Origin: Clostridiales bacterium
GTDB taxonomy: Bacteria; Bacillota; Clostridia; Saccharofermentanales; Saccharofermentanaceae
Assembly (NCBI GenBank): GCA_017545245.1
Contig: JAFWPB010000016.1
Location: 210,454 to 274,453, forward strand
Direction: 5' to 3'
Length of the DNA stretch: 64,000 nucleotides
Part shown: positions 1 to 9,165 of the stretch, one piece after another
Position numbering within the stretch: the stretch's first letter is position 1
How the letters are laid out: each line of letters opens with the position of its first letter
Notes under the pieces: generated by a model
The model's input: only the letters and a program-made list of their open reading frames with translations
Databases searched by the model: none
Told to the model about the DNA's origin: nothing
Position numbers and translations under genes: made by a program

Positions 1-330
1 CACAAGCCTTTGATCCGCTTCCGGAGTCGTATGTCCGGTAAACATCACATCGACCGCGACAACAGCAGGCTTGTTCGCAGGATCTTGTGCCAGTGCTTCC
101 AGTGCGGAAGCAAGGATCGTACGATTCCAGGAGTTATATGGTCCGAATTTATCAAGATCTGACTTCTCTATTCCGATGACGACAATGTCGCCAGGCACAG
201 ATCGAGGTCTCTGGAAAAGTGCATCCTGTACCCACAGATCAGGACGCTGAAACAGCCCGCTGCCACATAAAAACGTAACGATCAGCGCTCCTACAAGCGA
301 CAGTATCAGTTTTCTGTTCGTTTTATTCAT
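1..330 (-). CDS. CHASE2-domain protein, N-terminal part (runs off the window)
   Basis: The 110 codons translated from the reverse strand begin MNKTNRKLILSLVGAL, with a hydrophobic N-terminal segment at about residues 7-24. A stretch typical of CHASE2 extracellular sensor domains follows: a 'VQDALFQRP' start, 'GDIVVIGIEKSDLDKFGPYN', then 'VVAVDVMF'. CHASE2 domains usually sit outside the membrane, ahead of adenylate cyclase, kinase or other output domains. The output domain lies beyond the window edge, so the type of signalling protein cannot be told. It begins 4 bp after the FecR-like gene, on the same strand, so the two are probably one operon; FecR plus CHASE2 is a recurring pair. Incomplete at base 1. 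Confidence 0.75.
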   Translation of the reverse strand, partial: MNKTNRKLILSLVGALIVTFLCGSGLFQRPDLWVQDALFQRPRSVPGDIVVIGIEKSDLDKFGPYNSWNRTILASALEALAQDPANKPAVVAVDVMFTGHTTPEADQRLV

Positions 331-334
331 AATA

Positions 335-2149
335 CTATCCCACTAATTCAGTATAGTAATCGATCGTTTCCCCATCCAACTCGTAACTGTAGGTATAGAT
401 GTATCCGTCACTCGTCTCTTGTACATTCATCTCCAGAGGCAGCCAGTTGCCCTCTACATAGCCATAAAGGTTTTCGGATTCATCCATCATGATGAATATG
501 TAATTCTCTTCATCCCAGACGAAAGGCTCTTCAAGGAATTCCGACGGGAATGTAGTAGGGATCAGTTCCGGCGGCGGATCAGTCTCTCCTGCAGCCTTTG
601 TCGGCGTCGGAGTGTTTGTATTCGTTGGCTTGGCCGTCGGCGTAGAAGTTGCTGTTGGCTTCGAAGTCGGTGTATTTGTCGGAGTCGGCTTCGGAGTTGG
701 TGTCTTCGTTAGCGTCGGCGTTGCTTTTTTAGTAGGCGACAAGGTCGGCGTAGCCGTTGGCGTTGGTGTCAACGTCGGGGTCGGTGTCGGAGCCTTTGTC
801 GGCGTTGGTGTCAAACTCGGAGTCGGCCTCGGAGCAGGTGTCGGCGTAGATGTCGGTGTCACCGTCGGCACAGGAGAAGGCGTAGGCGAAGCAGTCGGCG
901 TTGCCGTCGGTGTTTCTGCCGGCGTTTCTGTCGGGACAGTCGTTGGTGTAGATCCCGCTGCTTCAGTCGGTGTTGCAGCAGGAGTATTGGTCGGTGTCGG
1001 CGTCGCTTCTGTCGTCGGTGTCGGCGGCACTTCTGTCGGAGTCGCTTCCGGCGTAGCCGTCGGTGCGGCCGTCGAAGTTGGCGTTGCCACTGGTGTATTT
1101 GTCGGTGTATTTTCCGGTGTCGGAGCCTTAGTCGGCGTCGGTGCTTCTGTAGGCGAGTTTTCCGGCGCAGTCGTAGGTGTCGCAGCCGGCGTTTCTGTCG
1201 GTGTAACTGTCGCACCGGTTGTCGGTGTCGCACCCTTCGTTGGTGTCATCTCCGGAGTGACTGTTGGCGTCGCGGAAGGATCTGGTGTGGGTACCGGAGT
1301 CTCAGTCGGTATGGATGTCGGCGTCGGAGGAACCGTCGGGGTCTCCGCTGGTGTCGGGGTATGTTCCGGATTCGGGTTCGTTATGTTTTTCGCCAGTTCA
1401 AGGATCTTATTCTTATCCCAACCGGTATACTCGCAAACTTTATCAAGGAGCTTCGGGTTTTCCGCCAGCATCTTGATTGGGAAAGCCGGAATCTCATCTT
1501 CAGATAATTCATCCAGGAAGAAGTCTACTGTATCGACTGTTCTGTCGTTAAAGGTATAGACTTTGATCTTATAGCCGGCATAGACGTCTGTCTCCTTCAC
1601 TTCACCCGTATCCGGGTTCGTGGCAACGATATGGACCTGTCCGTCGGTCAGAACCAATGCGATCCTTCCATCATCATCAAAGAAAACGTAACCGGAAGTA
1701 CCACGGATACCAACGGTCATAGTGGAGGTCTTAATCTCGAAAGACTCATCACTTTGGAGCTTCTCGGTCACTTCAAAATAAACTGCACCCTTGGTCAGTT
1801 TCAGTTCCAGCTGTTTGTTCTTCTTGATGAATTCGGCACGGCTGTCCGACTGGAGTGTCACGATTTTAGTATCATCCAGGCCGACCGATGCCAGTCCGTC
1901 CGATCCCGTACTCAGGGCATCACCGCTCTGGAAACGTATATTATCAATAACGGGTTTTTGTCTTCCGCTTGCGTCTTCTATATTGACTGTGCCTTCTACA
2001 CGCAGAAGACGCATCGTTGTCGCCCGCAGATCACTCTTAAAGAAAAAGACATAGAAGATAATGACAGCCGCGATCACCAGTACAAGTGCGCCCGAAATAA
2101 TGATTTTCGTCTTTGTCGGCAAACCTTTGATCTTATCTATTAACACCAT
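335..2149 (-). CDS. FecR-domain membrane protein with long Pro-Thr repeat linker
   Basis: 604 residues. A short cytoplasmic N-terminus is followed by one membrane helix (about residues 17-37). Residues about 44-200 form a FecR-like domain ('[12 protein letters not shown]', '[21 protein letters not shown]', 'VYFEVTEKL', '[13 protein letters not shown]'-type core). Residues about 201-255 are a short helical part. Residues about 261-520 are an almost pure PT/TPTP-type low-complexity stretch, and the last 84 residues form a small acidic, Tyr-rich domain. FecR domains act in envelope signalling or as surface ligand-binding modules; here there is no adjacent ECF sigma gene, so a structural or sensory surface role with the downstream CHASE2 protein is inferred. 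The Pro-Thr stretch probably spans the cell wall. Start chosen at the ATG just before the membrane helix. Confidence 0.75.
   Translation of the reverse strand: MVLIDKIKGLPTKTKIIISGALVLVIAAVIIFYVFFFKSDLRATTMRLLRVEGTVNIEDASGRQKPVIDNIRFQSGDALSTGSDGLASVGLDDTKIVTLQSDSRAEFIKKNKQLELKLTKGAVYFEVTEKLQSDESFEIKTSTMTVGIRGTSGYVFFDDDGRIALVLTDGQVHIVATNPDTGEVKETDVYAGYKIKVYTFNDRTVDTVDFFLDELSEDEIPAFPIKMLAENPKLLDKVCEYTGWDKNKILELAKNITNPNPEHTPTPAETPTVPPTPTSIPTETPVPTPDPSATPTVTPEMTPTKGATPTTGATVTPTETPAATPTTAPENSPTEAPTPTKAPTPENTPTNTPVATPTSTAAPTATPEATPTEVPPTPTTEATPTPTNTPAATPTEAAGSTPTTVPTETPAETPTATPTASPTPSPVPTVTPTSTPTPAPRPTPSLTPTPTKAPTPTPTLTPTPTATPTLSPTKKATPTLTKTPTPKPTPTNTPTSKPTATSTPTAKPTNTNTPTPTKAAGETDPPPELIPTTFPSEFLEEPFVWDEENYIFIMMDESENLYGYVEGNWLPLEMNVQETSDGYIYTYSYELDGETIDYYTELVG
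590..1369 (-). repeat. Pro-Thr codon repeat inside the FecR-like gene
   Basis: About 780 bp of degenerate (ACN CCN) repeats coding for PT, TPTP, ATPT and similar units. Third positions vary a lot, so the protein repeat is kept while the DNA repeat is decayed. This suggests selection on the protein linker. The same type of linker appears, much shorter, in the transglutaminase protein at about 8600-8710. Confidence 0.85.
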
Positions 2150-2225
2150 ATGTGTAATCCATCCTACCCGTCAAACGTAGACATCTATATTTTAATATAC
2201 TTACGTGGCGAAATAAAGACAGATA

Positions 2226-4529
2226 TTATTTCCAACGGCCGATTGCTTTCAATTCATCGACTCTTTTTCTCTTACGGATATGCTCAAGCCCGAATATAAC
2301 GAGTTTGATCACGATCATTTCCGCGATGGCAAAGCAGAAGAAGATCTTGACCTCAGACGGATCGATGTCGCTGACCATATAGATATTTCTTGTCAGAGGC
2401 AGTAGTAAGAAAAGGATAAAGCCCAGGAACATCAGATGGACCACGACCGAGCGGTAGATATTCAGCGGTCTGGAGATATGGACCAGAAGCATGAAAGCAG
2501 CTATGGCCAGAAGGTACATGCTGATCATACCGATACTCTCTGACGGGATATGATTCCGTTCACCGAAATTAGACAGAACCGCTATCGCAAAGAATGCGGT
2601 AAAAGCAGCCGGCCCGGCATTGGTCAGTATCCTTCGGAAGAATTCCTGTTTCTGTTTGCGGATATTCGGTTCCAAAGACAACAGGAAAGCTGGCACGCCC
2701 GTATTGAACAACGTGACCAGCGAAATATGGGACGGGATCAAAGGATACTTGAATGTCGCTATGATCGCACAGATTGCCAGGAGTGCAGAGAAAATGTTCT
2801 TGAACAGGAAAACCGTGGCCGATCTGGTAATGTTGTTGATAATCTGTCTTCCACGGGAAACGATATCTTCCATACGGGAAAAGTCCGAATCCAGAAGCAC
2901 GACCTGCGCCGCCTGTCTGGCCGCGTCACTTCCTGTACCCATGGCGATGGAACAGTCTGCTTCCTTCATGGCAAGAATATCATTTACACCATCACCGGTC
3001 ATCGCCACTTTCAGTCCGTTCTTCTTGATTGCGAGTACGATGCTCTTTTTCTGTTCAGGCTTGACTCGTCCGAAGATCGTATACTCCGAAACCGCTTTCT
3101 CGATGTCTTCCTCCGTCTCGAGCGTACTTGCATCGACGTAGCGGTCAGCGTTGCGGATACCAACCTGGGCAGCAACTCTGGAAACTGTCAGCGGGTTATC
3201 GCCCGAGATGACCTTTACTTCCACACCCTGATTATTGAAATACTCAAATGTCTTCTCGGCATTCTTACGGATGCCGTTCTTCAGCGCGATAAAGAAGATC
3301 GGAACAATATGCTCATCTTTCTCCATCTCGGCGAATACCAGGACACGAAGTCCCTGGTCGGCACGTTCCTCGATCAAAGCACGATTTCTCTCATAGTCAT
3401 TCTTGGAAAGAAGAATATCCGGCGCACCAAGACGGTACGTCGCCTCCTTCAGCGTAACCTGGGAATACTTCAGTTTTGATGTAAACGGTATTACTTCCGC
3501 ATCACGGAACACTTCACCTTTTCCGAAATACTCCACCAAAGCATTCATGGTAATATTGCCGTCATCGACCGTAGCAATATAACGTGACGCCAGTTTTTTC
3601 TCCGAATAAAGCGAGTCATTTTTCCTCTCGATCGGCGCAAAGATCTCGGTCACACTCATCTCATTCGATGTGATCGTACCGGTCTTGTCCACGCAGAGCA
3701 CATCGACACGGGCCAACGTCTCGATACTTCTCATGTCGTGGAGAAGTACTTTTTTCTGGGCAAGATGCATCGCGCCCAGTGCCAGGGCAACCGTCAGGAG
3801 GAGGTAAAGTCCCTCCGGGATCATACCGATGATCGCGCCGACCATGGCAACGATCGATTCACTGACAGACATATGATTGATCGTCACGCCTTCAAAATAA
3901 AGCGCTGCGCCGATTGGAATAATGGCCACACCCGCGATCTTAATGATCAGCTCGATATTCTTGACCATCTCCGATTTTTTATTCTTGATCTCCCGCGCCT
4001 TGGTCGTCAGCTGTGCTGCATAACACTCTTCACCCACAGCTGTAAGACGCGCCGTACACTTGCCGGAAACGACGAAACTTCCGGACATGAGCGTACTACC
4101 AGTTATTTTCTCAATTTCATCTGCCTCACCGGTCAGAAGAGACTCATTCACATTCACAGTTCCTTCGACCAGTTCTCCATCCGCCGGGATCTGCTGCCCG
4201 CCCTCAAGATGGATCAAATCACCTGTCTCCAGTTCATCCATCGGAACCGTCACCGTCTGCCCGTCCCGATCCACCAGATAAGAAGCCTGGGCCAGAACAT
4301 TTAAATTGTCGAGGACTTTCTTCGAACGAAGCTGCTGGAAAATACCGATACCGCAGTTTGCTATGATGATCGGCAGGAATGTTAAACTCCTGTACGATTT
4401 CGCAATAACAAGCAGCACCGCGATAATAGCAAATACCAGGTTAAAATAGGTGAATACGTTTTTACATACGATGGAAAGCACCGTATCCTGACTTGATGTC
4501 TTTTTCTTATTCTTCTTCTCTTTTTCCAT
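2226..4529 (-). CDS. P-type cation-transporting ATPase, CtpE-like (P2-type)
   Basis: 767 residues from the chosen ATG at 4529; an upstream ATG at 4640 would add 37 residues that look unlike this family. The P-type ATPase order is clear: actuator domain with the TGE loop ('LLTGE', residues 131-135), membrane motif 'PEGL' (238-241), phosphorylation site DKTGT with Asp281, nucleotide domain, hinge 'MTGDGVNDILAMKEADC', then about six C-terminal membrane helices. A PEGL motif in place of PEAL/PEGLP is typical of CtpE-like pumps, whose studied member moves Ca2+ in mycobacteria. Substrate here is inferred, probably Ca2+ or another divalent cation. It stands alone, 76 bp upstream of the FecR-like gene, and is divergent from the moxR operon. 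Confidence 0.85.
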   Translation of the reverse strand: MEKEKKNKKKTSSQDTVLSIVCKNVFTYFNLVFAIIAVLLVIAKSYRSLTFLPIIIANCGIGIFQQLRSKKVLDNLNVLAQASYLVDRDGQTVTVPMDELETGDLIHLEGGQQIPADGELVEGTVNVNESLLTGEADEIEKITGSTLMSGSFVVSGKCTARLTAVGEECYAAQLTTKAREIKNKKSEMVKNIELIIKIAGVAIIPIGAALYFEGVTINHMSVSESIVAMVGAIIGMIPEGLYLLLTVALALGAMHLAQKKVLLHDMRSIETLARVDVLCVDKTGTITSNEMSVTEIFAPIERKNDSLYSEKKLASRYIATVDDGNITMNALVEYFGKGEVFRDAEVIPFTSKLKYSQVTLKEATYRLGAPDILLSKNDYERNRALIEERADQGLRVLVFAEMEKDEHIVPIFFIALKNGIRKNAEKTFEYFNNQGVEVKVISGDNPLTVSRVAAQVGIRNADRYVDASTLETEEDIEKAVSEYTIFGRVKPEQKKSIVLAIKKNGLKVAMTGDGVNDILAMKEADCSIAMGTGSDAARQAAQVVLLDSDFSRMEDIVSRGRQIINNITRSATVFLFKNIFSALLAICAIIATFKYPLIPSHISLVTLFNTGVPAFLLSLEPNIRKQKQEFFRRILTNAGPAAFTAFFAIAVLSNFGERNHIPSESIGMISMYLLAIAAFMLLVHISRPLNIYRSVVVHLMFLGFILFLLLPLTRNIYMVSDIDPSEVKIFFCFAIAEMIVIKLVIFGLEHIRKRKRVDELKAIGRWK

Positions 4530-4694
4530 ATTTAGACATAACAGGGCCCTCTTGCTTCTACAAAAGAACTCCCACTTAAAATATCCTTTCTTACTGCATC
4601 CTACAACCACCCCGGTGAGATACGAGACATATTGTACCACAATATACTGAAGGTATACGGTGAATATGCAAAAAACATCCCTTTCCGATTGTAT

Positions 4695-4724
4695 TTGACA
4701 TTTACAAAATGATACAATTATTTT
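4695..4724 (+). promoter_or_regulatory. Probable promoter of the moxR operon
   Basis: TTGACA at 4695-4700 and a weak TATTTT at 4719-4724 (18-bp spacer). Transcription would begin near 4731, which places the ATG at 4728 at or before the start site and favours the downstream ATG at 4767. Confidence 0.5.
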
Positions 4725-4766
4725 GTCATGCAGAAGAAATCAGTGAATAATACAGGAAAGAGAAGT

Positions 4767-5705
4767 ATGTCTATGCGTGAAAAAACCACTCAAATCATAG
4801 AAGAAATTAAAAAGGTCATATGCGGCAAGGATGAAGTGATCCGTCTTATCCTGCAAAGCGTTCTTTCCGGAGGACATGTACTGATGGAAGATGTGCCCGG
4901 TGTAGGAAAAACTACAATGGCCGTTTCTTTTTCCAAGACCATGGGCCTGGATTACGGACGTGTACAGTTCACACCGGACGTCCTGCCTTCCGATCTCACA
5001 GGCTTTTCTCTTCTGGATCAGGAAACACATACCATGAAATACCAGAAAGGTGCCGTCTTTCACAATCTCTTCCTGGCAGACGAGTTGAACCGTGCTTCCG
5101 CACGTACCCAGTCCGCACTGCTGGAAGCAATGGAAGAAGGACAAGTCACCGTCGACGATAAGACCTATTCTTTGCCGAAACCTTTTGTCGTCATTGCTAC
5201 GCAGAATCCTTCCGGCGCCTCCGGGACCACACTTCTTCCAGACTCACAGATGGACCGCTTTGCCGTACGCGTTTCGATGGGATATCCTTCCCAGGACAAC
5301 GAGATTGAGATGCTCATGAACCGTCAAAACGGTGCCAATCCTCTTTCCGAACTAAAGCCGGTCTGCACGATCGAAGACATTCTTCAGATGCAGGACGAGA
5401 CCAGCAAAATATACGTTAAATTGCGCGTAATGAAGTATATCGTCGCACTGATGGACCGGACCCGTACACACCGGATGCTTGCCCGTGGCGGCAGTCCCCG
5501 TGCGACACTTGCTCTGACCGCTATGGCCAAGGCGCACGCATACATGACCGATCGCGATTACGTGATCCCGGATGACGTCAAAGCCGTATTCCCGGCCGTC
5601 ATGTGCCACCGTATGCTGCTCACTCCGGAAGCGGAGTTCAAAGAAATCAGCGAAGCTGAAATTGCAAGTGAGATCTTAAAGACAACAGTAATTCCAAAGG
5701 AATGA
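4767..5705 (+). CDS. MoxR-family AAA+ ATPase
   Basis: 312 residues. Walker A 'DVPGVGKTT', Walker B 'LFLADELNRA', sensor 'VIATQNPSG' and the C-terminal lid with 'GGSPRATLALTAMAKAHAY' are typical of MoxR ATPases. These act as chaperone-like remodellers, usually with a DUF58 protein and often a transglutaminase-like membrane protein, both of which follow here (3-bp gap, then an 8-bp overlap). Start: an ATG 39 bp upstream is in frame, but this one has AGGAAAG seven bases before it and lies downstream of the likely transcription start. The target is unknown; envelope or cell-surface assembly is the usual inference. Confidence 0.9.
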   Translation: MSMREKTTQIIEEIKKVICGKDEVIRLILQSVLSGGHVLMEDVPGVGKTTMAVSFSKTMGLDYGRVQFTPDVLPSDLTGFSLLDQETHTMKYQKGAVFHNLFLADELNRASARTQSALLEAMEEGQVTVDDKTYSLPKPFVVIATQNPSGASGTTLLPDSQMDRFAVRVSMGYPSQDNEIEMLMNRQNGANPLSELKPVCTIEDILQMQDETSKIYVKLRVMKYIVALMDRTRTHRMLARGGSPRATLALTAMAKAHAYMTDRDYVIPDDVKAVFPAVMCHRMLLTPEAEFKEISEAEIASEILKTTVIPKE

Positions 5706-5708
5706 TCT

Positions 5709-6608
5709 ATGCTTCGAAGTTGGGTGATCTACATTCTTGCATTGCTTGGTGAAGCCATGTTCTTTCTCTGTTATCGGATGTGGTTCTCTTGGTTTGTCCT
5801 GGTCATGACGATAGCGATCCTCCCACTTGCCTTCGTGATCTGTTTCGCCTGCTCCCTTTTTTTTAAGATTGAATCCGATGCTTTTAGAAAAGTCATAAAG
5901 GGCGACGAAACACAGATCTCCTTCACCTCTTTCGGACTGGAATTCTTTCCTTTTGCACTATATTCGGTACGTATCCTGCTTACTGAGTCAATGACTGGCG
6001 AAGTAAGCATGATCCAGCTCTTTTCACAAGGCGATACGACGGACAGCGTGATCATCAACACCGATCACTGCGGCACGTACCGTTTTCAATCCGCCAAAGT
6101 CCGCGTTTACGACATGTTCGGTCTGTTTTTCATACCTAAGACATTCGAACTCGCCGGAGAGATCGTCGTGTTGCCCGTTCCGTGCATTCCGCAAGCGGTT
6201 CCCGATTTGAGCGGTTTCCGGGCCAAAGGACTGCGACGGTCCAATTCTTCCTCTTCTGAAATCTACGATGTGCGTGGTTACGTTCCCGGAGATCCGATCA
6301 AGAAGATCCACTGGAAGCTGTCGGCAAAGAAAAACTCTCTTATGATCAAAGAACCACAGGAAGAAACTTTCGGCCATTCCCGCCTCGTTCTCCCACTCAC
6401 CCGCGATCGCGATAAGATGGACCGGACCCTGGGGGAAGTGCTTTTCACGTCGAGATATTTCCTTTCTCATGAGGTTGAGCACAAGATCCGTGTTCTGCCT
6501 CCTGTAAAGAAAGAGATTGGTTTTGATATCGCTTCGAAAGAAGACTTGGACAAGGCGATGATCTCGATCCTTCATATTCCGATCCCGGAGGACCTGGAAG
6601 ATGAATGA
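5709..6608 (+). CDS. DUF58-domain membrane protein
   Basis: 299 residues. Two hydrophobic helices at the N-terminus (about residues 5-50), a beta-rich middle, and the DUF58 signature 'GYVPGDPIKKIHWKLSAKKNSLMIKE' (about residues 195-220), where the run is Y-x-PGD-x3-IHWK. DUF58 proteins resemble von Willebrand A folds and are the standard partner of MoxR ATPases. Second gene of a three-gene operon: 3 bp after moxR, overlapping the transglutaminase gene by 8 bp. Start ATG follows directly after the moxR stop. Function is unproven in any close relative; membrane location and partnership with MoxR are inferred from the family and the layout. Confidence 0.85.
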   Translation: MLRSWVIYILALLGEAMFFLCYRMWFSWFVLVMTIAILPLAFVICFACSLFFKIESDAFRKVIKGDETQISFTSFGLEFFPFALYSVRILLTESMTGEVSMIQLFSQGDTTDSVIINTDHCGTYRFQSAKVRVYDMFGLFFIPKTFELAGEIVVLPVPCIPQAVPDLSGFRAKGLRRSNSSSSEIYDVRGYVPGDPIKKIHWKLSAKKNSLMIKEPQEETFGHSRLVLPLTRDRDKMDRTLGEVLFTSRYFLSHEVEHKIRVLPPVKKEIGFDIASKEDLDKAMISILHIPIPEDLEDE

Positions 6609-9093
6609 CCGTCGCTCGAAAAAGAAAACAAAGCAATTCACCGAGAACCGGCTTGAGAAAAAGCGCATTACTGTCGCCGAGCAGGAGAAGATCCGTGCCA
6701 AAGAGGAACAGAAGCGGCGCAAGCATTCCATGCATGTCGTCCGCGCAGTCAGAAAAACTTCTGAACCGACCTATCTCACAATGGTTTTTTCGGTGATCCT
6801 GAATCTGATTTTGGGGTCCGGGTTTACTCTTATGCTGACCTCGACCTACAATCTGCCGGTCAACGTATATATATTCGTCCCTCTCCTGGCCCTTCTTTCC
6901 CTTGGCATATCCTACTGTCATGGGCAGAAAGAAAAGCTGGCTTCCTTTCTTCTGGCAGGTCTTCTCGCATCGACCGTTTGGTGTTTTTTCATGACAGATC
7001 TGTTCCGCACCAACGCGCAGACGAGACTCGTGTATTCCACATTGCAGCAGCGTGTCTTTCATGCGTGGAAACCGATGTGGGAAGCAGAGCAGCTGATTGA
7101 GAGACGGCGTGATGTTACGATTCTGATGTGGCTTATCAACTTTGTCCCCACATACTTTACATCTCTTACGATTGAAAAGCGCCGGAGCATCTTTCTTTCG
7201 CTCATCTGGTACGTTCCGCTTCTTTTCTGTGCAACTGTCACTTCGCGCATGACACCGAAAGCCATTCCCTGCCAGCTCGCTGTAGCAGGTATATTACTGC
7301 TTCTCATCTTCCATTATGTCCGACGTCTCGGAGACAAAAGTACTGACAAACGTATGCTTTTGATCACGGCACCGGTGCTTTTGCTGAGTTTCCTGGTCGG
7401 CGGTCTCTTTCCGAAAGAAAGATATACGCTCGACAAGCTTGCTGCCTCCCATTTTCAGGAACTACGCGGATTCGTCCAAGATCTGGGAAGAAGAATGATG
7501 ATCGGCGGAAAGCCTGACCCTGAAGAGGAAGAACAACAAGAAGAAGGCGCCAAGTACGAAGGCAGTATACTTTTTGACGAGTCCGAGACCATATTGTCCG
7601 CTAACTCTGTCGAAGACCTGAGCCGGATGGGTTATTTTGATCCGCCGGACCAGAAGATCATGTTCATCTCACGATACTACAACGACACGGAAAACCACTA
7701 TGTCACGAGTACCACACGCCTGATCTATCTGCGCAGCACCTGCATGGAAGTTATGGAAGGGAACAGCTGGCGCACCTACTCTCCGCCGGAACTGAAAGAA
7801 CCCGCCTACTATTACACGGAGGAGAACGACGTCCCGCAGAGGGAAGCCGACTTCGTGATCCGGATAAAATCGTATTTCCCGACCGACACGTTCCTTGTTC
7901 CGAGTTATACTGACCATTTCTATATTTCACAAGAAAGTAAATATGCCGATCTGGATATCGAAGCGCACACTTTCTGGAATCTTCAGGAGCGCATCCCCAG
8001 CAACGGCGTCACCAACTATGACTACGCTTTCAACCTGGTCCCACAGAAGGCCACACCGGAGTGGAACCCGGACTATCTTGAAAACGAAGTGTACGGGGTC
8101 TGTCTGGAAGTTCCGGAAAAGACCCGTGAAGGCATCCTGCAGAGCAAGAAGATTCCTGCCTGGTACAGAGAGGTACTGGACGGCACGCTTACGATGACCA
8201 CATCAGAGAAGGTATACGGCGTAGTTGAATACGTAAAGAATCTTCACCCGTACGATCAGCATACTCCCTACCCACCGGAAGGATCTGACTTCGTGACCTG
8301 GTTCATCACGCAGGCCAAGAGCGGCTTCTGCGTCCATTATGCAACGACCGCGGCTGTTCTCCTTCGCATGATCGGTGTTCCGACCCGTTACGTAACCGGC
8401 TATCTGACCGGTAGTGATGTGTTCGTTTCCGGAAGTGAGATCTCCATGCGGGACGCCCACGCCTGGTTCGAGTTTTTCGATCCGGATTACGGCTGGATCC
8501 TCGATGACGCGACACCCGGAAATGCAATCACGGCAGGACACTTCAATGCCTACGCCATCGCTACGGAATACGGTGATATGCACTACAGTTTCCCGGCAAC
8601 GCCGACACCGACACCGACGCCGAGTCCTACTCCTACTCCGACAAAAGCACCTGTCCAGGGAACCATTTACGGCCCGACTATGTCACCGACCCCGACTGTA
8701 ACTCCGATTCCGGAATCGACATTCGGCCTGCCTTTTAAGATCCCGCCGGTCATTCTTGTCATCCTGCTCGTGCTCGTGATCGTTGCCGCCGTGCTTGCGC
8801 TTCTGCATCTTCTCTACGTCCTGTTCTGGAAGATACGGTTTAAGAAAGATTCTCTGAACCGCCGCGCGATCGAGTATACCCGTTACTTCAATATGCACCT
8901 GCACATCCTTGAAGCAGCAGATTCCCGCGTCGTCCGCTCGATCTTCACCAAAGCCGAATACAGCAATGAAAGCGTCACCGAAGAAGAACTCGAAAAACTG
9001 ATCCGGTTTGGTCTTCACAACCTCGACAAACAGATCCCCGGACGAAATGTATTACGGAGAATGCTTTCCAAGATCTTACGCGTTTCTCTCTAA
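6601..9093 (+). CDS. Transglutaminase-like membrane protein (TgpA/DUF3488-type)
   Basis: 830 residues. A basic, charged N-terminal tail (about 1-60) leads into about six membrane helices (about 65-275). An extracytoplasmic region carries the transglutaminase core with the triad Cys577 ('SGFCVHYAT'), His620 ('DAHAW') and Asp635/636 ('WILDDATP'). A short Pro-Thr linker (about 662-700), one more membrane helix (about 712-740) and a cytoplasmic C-terminal domain like DUF4129 follow. The catalytic triad is intact, so protease or cross-linking activity outside the membrane is likely. It closes the MoxR-DUF58-transglutaminase operon. The start overlaps the DUF58 stop by 8 bp, typical of translational coupling. 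Confidence 0.88.
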   Translation: MNDRRSKKKTKQFTENRLEKKRITVAEQEKIRAKEEQKRRKHSMHVVRAVRKTSEPTYLTMVFSVILNLILGSGFTLMLTSTYNLPVNVYIFVPLLALLSLGISYCHGQKEKLASFLLAGLLASTVWCFFMTDLFRTNAQTRLVYSTLQQRVFHAWKPMWEAEQLIERRRDVTILMWLINFVPTYFTSLTIEKRRSIFLSLIWYVPLLFCATVTSRMTPKAIPCQLAVAGILLLLIFHYVRRLGDKSTDKRMLLITAPVLLLSFLVGGLFPKERYTLDKLAASHFQELRGFVQDLGRRMMIGGKPDPEEEEQQEEGAKYEGSILFDESETILSANSVEDLSRMGYFDPPDQKIMFISRYYNDTENHYVTSTTRLIYLRSTCMEVMEGNSWRTYSPPELKEPAYYYTEENDVPQREADFVIRIKSYFPTDTFLVPSYTDHFYISQESKYADLDIEAHTFWNLQERIPSNGVTNYDYAFNLVPQKATPEWNPDYLENEVYGVCLEVPEKTREGILQSKKIPAWYREVLDGTLTMTTSEKVYGVVEYVKNLHPYDQHTPYPPEGSDFVTWFITQAKSGFCVHYATTAAVLLRMIGVPTRYVTGYLTGSDVFVSGSEISMRDAHAWFEFFDPDYGWILDDATPGNAITAGHFNAYAIATEYGDMHYSFPATPTPTPTPSPTPTPTKAPVQGTIYGPTMSPTPTVTPIPESTFGLPFKIPPVILVILLVLVIVAAVLALLHLLYVLFWKIRFKKDSLNRRAIEYTRYFNMHLHILEAADSRVVRSIFTKAEYSNESVTEEELEKLIRFGLHNLDKQIPGRNVLRRMLSKILRVSL

Positions 9094-9165
9094 AGCAATA
9101 TGTTCCGCATAAATCAAAAACCCGGTTTCCAAATCTATTATACAAATATATTAGTGCAACTGAGT

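Noticed and set aside
612..1559. 315-codon plus-strand frame rich in Val-Gly
   Set aside because: It is the mirror of the Pro-Thr repeat in the FecR-like gene; composition is a direct result of ACN-CCN codons read backwards.
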